Assembly: GCF_020991365.1 (NCBI RefSeq)
Contig: NZ_JAJLRA010000018.1
Location: 26,095 to 90,094 of the forward strand
Length of the DNA: 64,000 nucleotides
Source of the DNA: Streptacidiphilus sp. ASG 303
GTDB taxonomy: Bacteria; Actinomycetota; Actinomycetes; Streptomycetales; Streptomycetaceae
Direction: 5' to 3'
This document shows positions 45,165 through 54,168 of the stretch, in pieces. The translations under genes were made by a program, and so were the position numbers. Numbering within the stretch: position 1 is the stretch's first letter; each line of letters starts with the position of its first letter. The notes beneath the pieces are model-generated. The model was given only the letters and a program-made list of their open reading frames with translations, was not told the DNA's origin and searched no databases.

Positions 45165-45782
45165 ATGACGCAGACATCCCGCCCCCTCACCCGCCGTGAG
45201 GAGTACGCGCAGGCCACGCGCCGGTCGATCCTGGACGCGGCGAGGCGGCTCTTCGCCGCGCAGGGGTACTTCGCCACCAAGGTCGAGGACGTCGCCGCGG
45301 AGGCCCGCGTCGCTCCCGCCACCGTCTATGCGGTGGCCGGCGGCAAGCAGGGGCTGCTGGGGGAGCTTGCGCGGACCTGGGTGCGGCATCCTGCGATGCA
45401 GGCCTCCGAGGACTGCGGGGCGGTGACGGACGAGCCCGGCGACGTCGTCCGGGGGATCGCCGCGTCCTCCCGCAGGATGCTGGACGAGGTCGGCGACCTG
45501 GTCCGCGTCGTCACGGCCGCCGCGCCGCACGACCCCGGCGCGGCGGGCCAGCTCGCCCTCGCCCAGCAGGCACTCCAGGACGCCTTCACCGCCGCGGGCC
45601 GGAGGCTCGGGGAGCTCGGCGCCCTCCGGCCCGGCGTGGACGACCGGCACGCCGCAGACGTCCTCAGGTTCTACCTGTGCTATCCGTCCTTCCTCACCCT
45701 CCACGAGCAGAGCGGCTGGTCGTTCGACCGGGCCGAGACGTGGCTGGCCGAGCAGGCGTGCCGGGAACTGCTGGGGCGGTGA
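45165..45782 (+). CDS. TetR-family repressor
   Basis: This 205-residue regulator has an N-terminal helix-turn-helix (ATRRSILDAARRLFAAQGYF, then VEDVAAEARVAPATVYAVAGG) and a helical effector domain. The replacement of the usual YYHF by YAVAGGKQGL is a recognised variant. The 28-bp inverted repeat upstream suggests autoregulation and control of the divergent LuxR-type gene. Effector unknown. Confidence 0.88.
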   Translation: MTQTSRPLTRREEYAQATRRSILDAARRLFAAQGYFATKVEDVAAEARVAPATVYAVAGGKQGLLGELARTWVRHPAMQASEDCGAVTDEPGDVVRGIAASSRRMLDEVGDLVRVVTAAAPHDPGAAGQLALAQQALQDAFTAAGRRLGELGALRPGVDDRHAADVLRFYLCYPSFLTLHEQSGWSFDRAETWLAEQACRELLGR

Positions 45783-45861
45783 GTCCACGGCGCCGAAGGG
45801 TGAAGTGCCCCTCGGCGCCGACCAGGCCCGACACGGCTCCGGACCGGGCCCGCCCGGGTCC

Positions 45862-46074
45862 TCAGGGCACCACGGTGACCGGCCGCCGCCCGGCACGCAC
45901 CAGCCGCACCGCCAGGGACCCGACCAGCCGGTGCCCGGTGTGTGTCGAGGCGCCCGCCACGACCGCGTCCGCCTGCAGCTCCTCCGCGAGCGGGGAGAGC
46001 TCCCGGAAGGGGTCGCCGCTCAGGGAGCCGGACTCCACCCGCACGCCGGCGCCCCGTGCGCCCTCCTCCAGCTC
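45862..46074 (-). pseudogene. Truncated universal stress protein
   Basis: The frame gives only the C-terminal third of a Usp domain: GVRVESGSLSGDPFRELSPL, then ELQADAVVAGASTHTGHRLV and a terminal VRAGRRPVTVVP. Immediately upstream in frame is a stop (46077-46075), and no other frame restores the N-terminal part. The ATP-binding GxxGH(S)-like loop is GASTHTGHRLVGS. It is a relic of a larger gene. Confidence 0.7.
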
Positions 46075-46196
46075 TCAGGGGAAGCCGCCGCCGCCGTGTC
46101 ACGGACGGGGGGCACGGATGCGCGAGGACCGCAGGACGGGGGCGGCGGTCCGGCGCGGCGTCGGCCGTCCGCGTCGCCCGAGGCCGGACCGGACGG

Positions 46197-47012
46197 TCAG
46201 CGGAGCGACCACTTCTGGTTGGTCGTGCCCTTGCAGGTCCACAGCTGCAGCGCCGCTCCGTTGCCGGTCGCCCGGTCGGTGACGTCGACGCACTTGTCCG
46301 ACCGCGGGTTCACCAGGTCGCCCGCCGGGGTGAGGACGAACTTCTGAGCTGCGTTCCCGCTGCACCGGGCCAGCTGGATCACGGTCCCGCTGTGCCAGTC
46401 CGCGCCGGCGACGTCCATGCACATGCCGAGCGCACCGACCGAGCCGTCCCGGGCGAACACCCACCGCTGCCCGGCCGTCCCGGTGCAGTCCTCGATCCGC
46501 AGCGGCGTGCCGTCCCGGCCCTGCCCGCCTGGCACGGCGATGCACCGGTGCGACGCGGCACCCACGATTCCGCGTCCCGCGGGCGTCGCCGCCTGCGTCC
46601 GCGTCACGGACGCCGTTGATGTCGCCGAAGGGGCGGCCGTACCCGGCCGGGCCGTCACGGTCGCGGTGACCGTCGCCGCGGCGCGCGGCGGGACCGCCGC
46701 CCGTCCGGAGCCGCGGCGGCCCGACGGGCTGGGGGTCGGGGGCGCGTCCGGTGTGCGGGTGGCGGCGGTGGCCGTGGGCGTCGCCGCGGCCGCCGCGGGC
46801 GGCTTCCCGCCGTCGCCGGGAGTGCCGGACCGCAGTGCCCCCACGCCGACGACGGCCCCCGCAACCGCGGCGACGAGCACGCAGGCGGTCACCGCCCGGG
46901 AGCCGGGGCCCGGTCCCCCTCCCCCGGCGATCCGGCGGGCCCTGCCCGCGAAACTGCGGGCGAACCCGGGTATCCCGGGGCCGCGGGGCTCACTGTCCGA
47001 GGATTCGTGCAT
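46197..47012 (-). CDS. Membrane-anchored ricin-type beta-trefoil lectin protein
   Basis: This 271-residue protein has a short cytoplasmic N-terminus, one membrane helix (AVTACVLVAAVAGAVVGVGA, residues about 38-57), a Pro/Thr/Ala-rich stalk (about 70-145) and a C-terminal ricin B-type lectin domain. The last has QxW-like motifs AGQRWVF, AAQKFVL and TNQKWSL and paired Cys. It probably displays a sugar-binding domain outside the cell. The ATG at 47012 has AAAGGAG upstream and was preferred to earlier in-frame starts. It is divergent from the type VII locus; a link to secretion is possible but unproven. Confidence 0.88.
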   Translation of the reverse strand: MHESSDSEPRGPGIPGFARSFAGRARRIAGGGGPGPGSRAVTACVLVAAVAGAVVGVGALRSGTPGDGGKPPAAAAATPTATAATRTPDAPPTPSPSGRRGSGRAAVPPRAAATVTATVTARPGTAAPSATSTASVTRTQAATPAGRGIVGAASHRCIAVPGGQGRDGTPLRIEDCTGTAGQRWVFARDGSVGALGMCMDVAGADWHSGTVIQLARCSGNAAQKFVLTPAGDLVNPRSDKCVDVTDRATGNGAALQLWTCKGTTNQKWSLR

Positions 47013-47374
47013 TCTCGCTCCTTTCATCCGCCGTCTGCGCTGCATTCGTACGGAGGATGAGGCATCGGTCAAGAGGAATGTGCTTCCGGGCCGCCGTATC
47101 CGTATCCAGGGCCGGAGCGAGGGAATTCTAGACAGCCGCCTCCCGTGCGGGCGGTCGCCACCCTCCCCCTTTTCCGCGCAATCCCGGGGCTGCCCTCTCG
47201 GGCAGTCCCCCGGTGGGCGATCGGGAAGACGTCGCCGCCGGTTCCCCGTGCCGCTGGCCCCACCTCTGACAGGCGATTACTTTGTGGTCGGCCGAGAGGC
47301 CGGCATCCGGCACCGCCGGACCCGCCGGCCCGTTCCCCGACTCCTCTGCCAGACTGCGACGGAAGGCTGCGCCC
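47013..47374. other. Divergent spacer before the type VII locus
   Basis: This 362-bp spacer has no convincing gene. AT-richer stretches near 47030-47070 and 47275-47285 may hold promoters for the lectin gene and the ESX operon. Confidence 0.5.
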
Positions 47375-47728
47375 GTGTCCGTGAACCACGGCTCGTTCCC
47401 GATCGACGGCGGCACCCTCTACAAGGTCACCATCGCCGAGGTCTCCCAGGGGGCCGCCTCCTGCACGCAGACCGCAGCCACGGTCCAGAGCCACCTGGCG
47501 GAACTGAAGACGTACGTCCTCGGCCTGGAGGCCGACTGGCAGGGCAGCGCCTCGAACCAGTTCCAGCACCTGATGGCCACCTACGACGCCGCCGCCCAGC
47601 TGCTGCACACCGCCCTCACTCAGATCGCGGGCGGCCTGGGCGGAACGGCGCTGAACTACGAGACCGCCGAGCGCAGCGCACAGCAGCACATCGGCACCGT
47701 GCACATCCCCGCGGCCAGGCTCGCCTGA
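47375..47728 (+). CDS. WXG100-family ESX protein
   Basis: This 117-residue helical-hairpin protein has the central turn Trp55-Gln-Gly57 (LEADWQGSASNQF), typical of EsxA/EsxB-type substrates of type VII secretion. A possible C-terminal export signal YxxxE reads YETAE. It starts at GTG (47375) with GGAAGG upstream; a second GTG at 47381 is possible. It is followed 26 bp later by another Esx-like gene, the common paired arrangement. Confidence 0.88.
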   Translation: MSVNHGSFPIDGGTLYKVTIAEVSQGAASCTQTAATVQSHLAELKTYVLGLEADWQGSASNQFQHLMATYDAAAQLLHTALTQIAGGLGGTALNYETAERSAQQHIGTVHIPAARLA

Positions 47729-47754
47729 CCCCGACCACAGCAGGAGGAACCCCG

Positions 47755-48081
47755 ATGGCCAGTGTGGACGGTACCCCGATCCTCGTCGGCGGCGGACTGC
47801 AGCCGGCGGGCCAGACCCTCGAGTCGAGGGCCCAGGACATCGAGAACGAGCTCATCGCACTGCGCAACAAGCTGAGCCCTCTGATCGACGCGTGGAGCCA
47901 GAGCCGGGCCGCCACCTACTACCAGTCCTGCATGGCCGACTGGGACACGGCGGCGCGGACCCTCTTCGGCAGCGAGGCGGAGGTCGGTGTCCTCGGCACC
48001 ATCGCGGCCGTCGTCAGGCAGTCCTGGACCAACTACCAGATCGAGGAAGAAGCCAACATCTCCACCTGGCGCACCTCCTGA
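47755..48081 (+). CDS. WXG100-like ESX partner protein
   Basis: This 108-residue protein is predicted to be a two-helix hairpin. At the turn it has AWSQSRAATYY, so the usual Gly of WxG is replaced by Ser. Position and length still match an EsxB/EsxA partner for the gene upstream. A strong AGGAGG precedes the ATG. It probably forms a heterodimer with its neighbour. Confidence 0.82.
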   Translation: MASVDGTPILVGGGLQPAGQTLESRAQDIENELIALRNKLSPLIDAWSQSRAATYYQSCMADWDTAARTLFGSEAEVGVLGTIAAVVRQSWTNYQIEEEANISTWRTS

Positions 48082-48135
48082 GCCGTCCCGGCGGGGACGG
48101 GAGCGAGTCCGGAGCACACCGAGAAAGGCCACCGA

Positions 48136-49491
48136 GTGCAGAACGAGCGCTGCCACGTGACGGTCGTGGGAGAGCTGCGGCGGGTCGACATCGCGGTCCC
48201 CGCACGTGCGGCGATCGCCGAGTACACCCCTGAACTGCTGCGCCTGTGCGGCCAGGACGACTCCGCGCACGACGCGCTGCCCGCCGCCTGGTCGCTGTCC
48301 CTGCCGGGGGCCGCACCCCTACCCCCGACCGCGTCCCTGGCGGAGGCGGGGATCCTCGACGGCGCCACCCTCTACCTCACCGACGTCCTGTCCGGCGAGT
48401 TCGACGAGCCGGTGGTCACGGACCTCGAGGAGCAGGTGGCGGAGGCCGCCGTCAAGGGTGTCTGGGACGTCCGGCTGCGTGCCCTCACCGCCACCGTCCT
48501 GGCCCTGGCCGGGATCGTGGCCGGCCTGGCGGCTCTCGCCCTGTCGGAATCCCCGGCTCCCGTCCTCGCCGCCCTGTGCACCGCCGCAGGCCTCCTGCTG
48601 GCCGCCGGGGCCGGCCACGCCACCCGCCGGGGCTGGTCGCTTCCCGTCGGCGTGCGCCTCACCGCCGCCTTCGCCGCGGTCCCGCTCTGCGGACTTGCCG
48701 CGTTCTGTCTCCCGGCGGCGAGGAGCGGCGACGGGAGCGGCCCGGCGTTCGTCGTGGCCGGCGTCTTCCTCGGCGCGCTCGTCGCCCGGCTGGTCGTCCC
48801 GCACGCCGTCGGGTCGGCCGTGCTGGCCCTGGCCCTCCTGGTCTTCGCCCTCTCCACCTTCCTGGCCTCCGTCGCAGCGGACCTCCAGCAGTCGGCCTCC
48901 GCCGTAGCCGTGGTGGCCTCCGCGGTCCTCGCTGCCGCGCCCACCCTCGCCGGGCAGATCGCCGCCCTGGGGCTCACCCCGGAACGGGGATCTGAGGTCC
49001 GGCAGGGCACGGACACCGACGTGCCGGGCCTGGTGCGCACCGCGCGGCTGATGCTCGTCGGCATCTCCTGGCTGTGCGCGGCGCTCCTCGTCCCCTGCCT
49101 CGTCGTCCTGGGCACCGCGGACGGCCCCTACGCCCCCGCGTTCGCGGTCTGCATGTCGCTCTCCCTGCTCCTGTCGGCCGGTCGCCTCACCCTGGCAGCC
49201 GCCGTCCTGCCCCCGCTGGCCGCGGGCGTGTGCGGCCTGACCGCGACCGCGCTCCACCTGCCGCGTGAGCTCGGCGCACCCGGCTGGACGGGGCCCTCCC
49301 TCGTCCTCCTCGCCGCCCTCCCGCTCCTCGCCCTCGGTACGGTCCGGGCCTTCTCGGCCGCGGACGAGCCCGCCGAGCGGCCCTCCTGGCCCGACTCGCT
49401 CGCCTGGTTCCTCTCCCTCGCCTGCATCCCGCTGTCCATGGGCCTCTTCGGCATGTTCACCTACCTCCTCGCCCTCGGGGAGAGCCTGTGA
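48136..49491 (+). CDS. eccD: Type VII secretion membrane protein EccD
   Basis: This 451-residue protein has an N-terminal ubiquitin-like YukD domain (residues 1-85, CHVTVVGELRRVDIAVPA) and about eleven membrane helices, the pore-forming part of ESX systems. A GTG start at 48136 follows GAGAAAGGCC. It sits between the Esx pair and the EccA fusion gene, as expected of a core component. Confidence 0.93.
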   Translation: MQNERCHVTVVGELRRVDIAVPARAAIAEYTPELLRLCGQDDSAHDALPAAWSLSLPGAAPLPPTASLAEAGILDGATLYLTDVLSGEFDEPVVTDLEEQVAEAAVKGVWDVRLRALTATVLALAGIVAGLAALALSESPAPVLAALCTAAGLLLAAGAGHATRRGWSLPVGVRLTAAFAAVPLCGLAAFCLPAARSGDGSGPAFVVAGVFLGALVARLVVPHAVGSAVLALALLVFALSTFLASVAADLQQSASAVAVVASAVLAAAPTLAGQIAALGLTPERGSEVRQGTDTDVPGLVRTARLMLVGISWLCAALLVPCLVVLGTADGPYAPAFAVCMSLSLLLSAGRLTLAAAVLPPLAAGVCGLTATALHLPRELGAPGWTGPSLVLLAALPLLALGTVRAFSAADEPAERPSWPDSLAWFLSLACIPLSMGLFGMFTYLLALGESL

Positions 49492-49579
49492 GGGCCGCGG
49501 CACGCACCCCGTCCCGGGGACTGTCCCGTCCCGCCGGACCGGCCCCCGCCCCGACCTCCGGCGGTCCGCGGGGGACACG

Positions 49580-52273
49580 GTGAACGCGACGAGGCAGCTC
49601 CGCGTCGCCGAGCGCGGCTGGGGCGCCCACCGGTCGGTCGGTGCGGCCGTCCGGGCCGCCGACGCCGGGGGTGTCGTACTCGTCCGGCCCGGCGTCTACC
49701 ACGAGGCCCTGGTCATCGACCGGGACGTCACCGTGCGGGCCGAGAAGGGCCCGGGGACGGTCCGCATCGTCTCTCCCCGGGGCCCGGCCGTCACCCTCAC
49801 CGGCTGTGCCGCCACCCTGCACGGCCTGCACCTCGAGGGTCCCGCCGCGGGCGGTCCGGCCCTCGCCGTCCGCGGGGGAAGCCCCGTGGTGGAGGACTGC
49901 ACCGTCCTCGGCGGCCGGATCGAGGTCGCCCTCGACGCCTCCGCCACCCTGCGCCGCTGCTCGGTGGAGGGTGCCGTCCGCGCCGGACTCCACCTGGCCG
50001 GCACGAGCACCACCGTGATCGAGGACTGCACGGTGGAGTCGGTCGACGGCCACGGCCTGCTGGCCGACGGGGAGGCGCGTGTCGAGGCCCGCCACCTGAC
50101 CGTCACCGGGGCCGGAGGGAGCGGGGTCGTGCTGGGCGGGTCCTCCTCCGCCGTCCTGCACGAGGCGGTCGTCGGACACTGCGGCGACGTCGCCCTCCTC
50201 GTCCTCGGACGGGCGGGCACCCTGCTCACCGACTGCAGGCTCCACGACACCGGGGCCCAGGGCGTGCGGATCGAGCCTTCCGGCGCGGACGAGTCAGCGA
50301 CCGGCCCGCAGGACGGCCCCGCGCCCCGGCGCGACCCCTCCGCCCACCGGACCCGACTCGACCGGTGCGAGGTCTCCGGTACGGGCGCCCAGGGCGTCCT
50401 GGTCTGCAACGCCGGGGACCTGTGGATGCGCGACTGCCAGGTCCGCGCGACCGGCGGCGGGGGAGTCGTCGCGACCGGTGCGGCCCTCCTGGAGCTCCAC
50501 GGTGTCCGGGTCTCCGACTCCGCCGGCACCGCGCTGGCGCTCGCGGACCGGGCCCGCGCCTCCGTCCACGGCGGTGCCCTGCTGCACTCCGGCGCCAACG
50601 GCGTCCACCTCGACGGCGGGGCCGTCCTCGACATGAGCGGCTGCACGGTCTCCCGTACGGGCTTCACAGCGGTCCACCTCGGCGAGCGGACCCGCGCCGG
50701 ACTGCGCGACTGCACGGTCTCCGACAGTGCGGAACACGGCGTCAGCGTCGGCGCCGGCGCCGACCTGGAGGCCGAGCGCACCCGCGTCGAACGCTCCCGG
50801 ATGACCGGGATCGCCGTCCGGGACGGCGACGCGGTGCTGCGCGCCTGCGTCGTCGACGGCGCGGACACCGGGATCAGCCTGGCCACCCGCCACCGCCCGC
50901 TCCTCACCTCCTGCGAGGTCCGTGCCGCCGGGCGGACCGCCGTCGAGTTCGGCGCCGGGACCGGCGCCGTCATCATCGGCGGCCGGATCGAATCCGCCGG
51001 CTCGGCCGGGGTCCTGCTCGACGAGGGCTGCGAGCCCTCCATCGAGGACCTCACGATCGAGGACACCCGGGGCAGCGGCCTCGTGGTGTGGAGCGGGGCC
51101 CGGCCGCGGATCCGCTCCCTGCGGGTGGCGGGAGCGTCCAAGAACGGCCTGTACCTCCACGACGGCGCCGCGGGACTCCTGGAGGACTGCATGGTCTCCG
51201 GGACCGGTTTCCCCGCCGTGTACGTGGGCGCGGAGGCCGCGCCCGTGCTGCGACGCTGTGTCGTCAAGGACACCGCCGAGGACGTGTACCTCGCCGACGG
51301 TGCCGCGCCCGTCTTCGAGGGATGCACCGCGGTCGGTGTCGCCTCCACCACGCCGGCCTTCACCGCGCCCGCCGCCTCCGACGCCCCGGCGGGGAACCCG
51401 CAGGACGTGCCCGGTGCCGCCCCGGCCCCCGTCGCCGGGCGCGACGGTGCCGCCGGCGAGGACCTGCTCCCCGGGCTGATGGGCGAACTGGAACGGCTGG
51501 TCGGCCTGCGCGAGGTCAAGCGCGAGGTCGCGGCACTGACCGCGGTCATGCGCATGGTCCGGCGCCGCAGCGAGGCCGGACTGGCCGCCCCGCCGCTCAG
51601 CCAGCACCTGGTCTTCGCCGGCAACCCCGGCACGGGCAAGACGACGGTGGCCCGCCTGTACGGCAGGATCCTGGCGGCCCTGGGCGTTCTGGGGAGCGGC
51701 CACCTCGTGGAGGCCGACCGGGGCAGTCTCGTCGGAGAGTACCTCGGGCACACCGCCCCCCGGACCACCGCGGTCTTCCGGCGCGCGATCGGGGGGGTGC
51801 TCTTCATCGACGAGGCGTACGCGCTGGTGCCCCAGGGGCAGGGCGCGGACTTCGGCCAGGAGGCGGTTTCGACGCTGGTCAAGCTCATGGAGGACCACCG
51901 GGACGAGGTCGTGGTCATCGCCGCCGGCTATCCCGCCGACATGGAGCGCCTCCTCGATTCCAACCCCGGCCTGGCGTCCCGCTTCACCCGCACCCTGCAC
52001 TTCGACGACTACTCCGGACCTGAGCTGGTGGAGATCGTCCGGGGCCAGGCCGGCCGCCACCAGTACGTCCTGCCGCAGGAGACCCTCGACGGCCTGCTCG
52101 GCCACTTCGAGGCGGTGGAGCGCAACGAGCGCTTCGGCAACGGGCGCACGGCGCGCCAGGTGTTCCAGCTGATGACCGAGCGGCACGCGCAGCGGGTCGC
52201 CGGCATCGACGGGCCCAGCACGGAGGACCTCAGTGTGATCCTGCCGCAGGACCTGCCCCCGGTGGTGCGCTGA
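49580..52273 (+). CDS. EccA-type AAA+ ATPase fused to a right-handed beta-helix
   Basis: This 897-residue protein has a large N-terminal parallel beta-helix (residues about 20-590) made of many short repeats of the DCTVxxxxxxGVxV type (EDCTVLGG, LRDCTVSDSAEHGVSVG). A linker and a CbxX/EccA AAA+ domain follow (about 620-890), with Walker A GNPGTGKTT (about 679), Walker B VLFIDEAYAL and sensor region NPGLASRF. EccA ATPases usually carry TPR repeats and help deliver ESX substrates; here a pectate-lyase-like helix replaces them. The helix could bind surface polymers or effectors. The GTG start at 49580 is preceded by GGGGGA. Confidence 0.9.
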   Translation: MNATRQLRVAERGWGAHRSVGAAVRAADAGGVVLVRPGVYHEALVIDRDVTVRAEKGPGTVRIVSPRGPAVTLTGCAATLHGLHLEGPAAGGPALAVRGGSPVVEDCTVLGGRIEVALDASATLRRCSVEGAVRAGLHLAGTSTTVIEDCTVESVDGHGLLADGEARVEARHLTVTGAGGSGVVLGGSSSAVLHEAVVGHCGDVALLVLGRAGTLLTDCRLHDTGAQGVRIEPSGADESATGPQDGPAPRRDPSAHRTRLDRCEVSGTGAQGVLVCNAGDLWMRDCQVRATGGGGVVATGAALLELHGVRVSDSAGTALALADRARASVHGGALLHSGANGVHLDGGAVLDMSGCTVSRTGFTAVHLGERTRAGLRDCTVSDSAEHGVSVGAGADLEAERTRVERSRMTGIAVRDGDAVLRACVVDGADTGISLATRHRPLLTSCEVRAAGRTAVEFGAGTGAVIIGGRIESAGSAGVLLDEGCEPSIEDLTIEDTRGSGLVVWSGARPRIRSLRVAGASKNGLYLHDGAAGLLEDCMVSGTGFPAVYVGAEAAPVLRRCVVKDTAEDVYLADGAAPVFEGCTAVGVASTTPAFTAPAASDAPAGNPQDVPGAAPAPVAGRDGAAGEDLLPGLMGELERLVGLREVKREVAALTAVMRMVRRRSEAGLAAPPLSQHLVFAGNPGTGKTTVARLYGRILAALGVLGSGHLVEADRGSLVGEYLGHTAPRTTAVFRRAIGGVLFIDEAYALVPQGQGADFGQEAVSTLVKLMEDHRDEVVVIAAGYPADMERLLDSNPGLASRFTRTLHFDDYSGPELVEIVRGQAGRHQYVLPQETLDGLLGHFEAVERNERFGNGRTARQVFQLMTERHAQRVAGIDGPSTEDLSVILPQDLPPVVR

Positions 52274-52302
52274 TGCGGCTCCACCGGGGGCGCTGCGCCC
52301 GC

Positions 52303-52899
52303 TCAGACGACGGGGCTGCCGCCGGGCGGCGGCGGGAGCTCCGCCTTGCGGTCCATGAGGGCGTACGACTGCCCTGCCTGGTTGACGGCGGCAAGGAACT
52401 GTCCTACGAGCTCCAGGGCGTTGCCGATCTGCAGCAGCACCTTCTCCTGGACCGGGTTCATGGTGGCGGCGAAGTCCCGTGCGTTCTTCTGGAAGGAGGC
52501 CGACACGTCCCGTTCGTGCTCCTGCAGGCTTCCCGGCTCCCCTCCTGCCCCGCCGTTGTGGCTGGTCCACTGCCACTTGACGGTCGCGTGCTGCCCGAAG
52601 ACGGTGTCCTTGCCCGCTTCCACGGTGTCGCGCAGCGCGGTGTAGTCGGCGATGGTGGCCCTGAGTGCCCCGAGCACGGTCGTCTCGGCGCTCCGCAGGC
52701 CCGCCAGGTCGATGTCCAGCAGCCCCGTCGGCACCACGTCGGTCGCGTTGCCGCCCTTGCCGCCGTCCGGCGACGGCGGCGGGTCGTTGAACGTGGGTGG
52801 TGCCGGCCAGATCACGCCCAGGTCCGGGACGAGGTAGCCGAGGTCCTTGCCCGCGTCCGGATCGGGCGCGTTCGGGTCGGGCGCGTTCGGATCTCCCAT
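52303..52899 (-). CDS. ESX-locus protein, WXG-like helical
   Basis: This 198-residue protein is encoded against the surrounding operon. A Pro/Asp-rich start (DPNAPDPNAPDPDAG) is followed by LRATIADYTALRDTVEAGKD and then a helical second half ending with a poly-Pro tail. The helical hairpin and a Trp-rich KWQWTS turn resemble ESX-associated WXG relatives, but no classical WxG is present. It is probably a substrate or chaperone of the type VII locus; the exact role is unknown. Confidence 0.65.
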   Translation of the reverse strand: MGDPNAPDPNAPDPDAGKDLGYLVPDLGVIWPAPPTFNDPPPSPDGGKGGNATDVVPTGLLDIDLAGLRSAETTVLGALRATIADYTALRDTVEAGKDTVFGQHATVKWQWTSHNGGAGGEPGSLQEHERDVSASFQKNARDFAATMNPVQEKVLLQIGNALELVGQFLAAVNQAGQSYALMDRKAELPPPPGGSPVV

Positions 52900-53095
52900 G
52901 GGCCGGTCCTTTCCTCCGGTGGGGAGCCGTCCCGCGGAATGCGGACGACGGCCTTATCGCAGCGCCGCACATCGTGGCACGGGGGGGCCTGCCCCACTGC
53001 ATTCCGCCGGATTCCGGGGAATTTCAGGCACAGCTTCTGCCGGAACGGATCGCAATGACGGGAAAAGGCGCATGCGCCTGGTTGAGGGGTTTCTC

Positions 53096-53596
53096 ATGGG
53101 TGTTTCGGACAGGGAATTCAAGGTCGACCTCCAGGAGCTCGCCGACGCGGCCGCGGGTGTCCGGCGCCACGCGTCCCGGATCGACGAGGCCCTGGACGGC
53201 ATCAGCCGGACCTTCACGTCGATCAACACCGCATGGGTCAGTCCGGCCGCCGACACGCTCACCCCGGTGGAGACCTGGTTCACCAACGTCGCGCGGGACC
53301 TTCGGGACCTGCTCGACGAGATGGTCCGCCGCATGCACACCGCCCATGCCAACTACTCGACCGCGGAGGAGCACAACCACCGCAGCCTCATGACGCACCA
53401 GGACAGGGTCGGGTCCCACCACGGGGGCTCCCGCCAGGGCCGGTCGCACCACGGTGTGCCGCGCCGCGAAGCCGTGGCCGGCCACGACGACCACCGGCTC
53501 AGGCCCGCCACGGAACGGGTCTCGCCCGGCAGTGGCCCGGCACCCGCCGCGACGGAGCCGTCCGCGCCCAAGGCCGCCCTCCTGCCCGATGCGTAG
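53096..53596 (+). CDS. WXG100-like protein with His-rich tail
   Basis: This 166-residue protein has an N-terminal helical hairpin with Trp47 in NTAWVSPAAD at the turn and a disordered His/Arg/Pro-rich tail (HQDRVGSHHGGSRQGRSHH). The ATG at 53096 has GAGGGG upstream and was preferred to 53072. It lies between ESX genes and is probably a secreted substrate or co-substrate. Confidence 0.75.
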   Translation: MGVSDREFKVDLQELADAAAGVRRHASRIDEALDGISRTFTSINTAWVSPAADTLTPVETWFTNVARDLRDLLDEMVRRMHTAHANYSTAEEHNHRSLMTHQDRVGSHHGGSRQGRSHHGVPRREAVAGHDDHRLRPATERVSPGSGPAPAATEPSAPKAALLPDA

Positions 53597-53697
53597 CCGC
53601 GTCTCCGGACCACCCCTCCCGGCCCTGGTCCCGTCCCGCCCCTAACCCGCCCGCGATCCGGATCCGCCGAGGAGCCGGATCCGCCGAGGAGAACGCC

Positions 53698-54168
53698 ATG
53701 CCAGCCGACTACGACGCGTCGTCGCTCAAGGTCGACCCCGACATGCTCGACACGGCCTCCAAGAGCCTGGCGAAGTACGCCAAGGACATCGCTCATGAGA
53801 TCAGGGCGATCCATGACATATCCACATCCCTCCGCCTCTCCTGGTCGGGCACCAGCTCCCAGGAGGCGGCGCACTTCAACGACCGTTGGGACAGCGTGAT
53901 GCGGAGCCTGTTCGGCAGCCCGGGCGCCGAGGACGACAAGAAGTTCGACGCGAAGGACGGCGTCCTCAACGTGCTGGCCGGCGGGACCAACGCCGTCGCC
54001 GTCGGATTCAGCAACGTCGACCTGGCCGTCGCCGACGTCTTCGTCGAGATGGCCCTCGCCCTGGCCTCCAGCAGCCACGGCAGCACCCCCGCGCCCGGGG
54101 ACCCCTCCCTCAAGGACAACAACGATCCCGACCACACCGCCGTCGGTGAGACGTGGTCCCACGCATGA
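53698..54168 (+). CDS. WXG100-family ESX protein
   Basis: This 156-residue protein has the hairpin motif Trp49-Ser-Gly51 (SLRLSWSGTSSQEAAHF), then an amphipathic extension. A strong GAGGAG site precedes the ATG at 53698; the 17-base CCGGATCCGCCGAGGAG is duplicated just upstream. Its TGA overlaps the EccC start (ATGA), so the two are translationally coupled. Confidence 0.87.
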   Translation: MPADYDASSLKVDPDMLDTASKSLAKYAKDIAHEIRAIHDISTSLRLSWSGTSSQEAAHFNDRWDSVMRSLFGSPGAEDDKKFDAKDGVLNVLAGGTNAVAVGFSNVDLAVADVFVEMALALASSSHGSTPAPGDPSLKDNNDPDHTAVGETWSHA

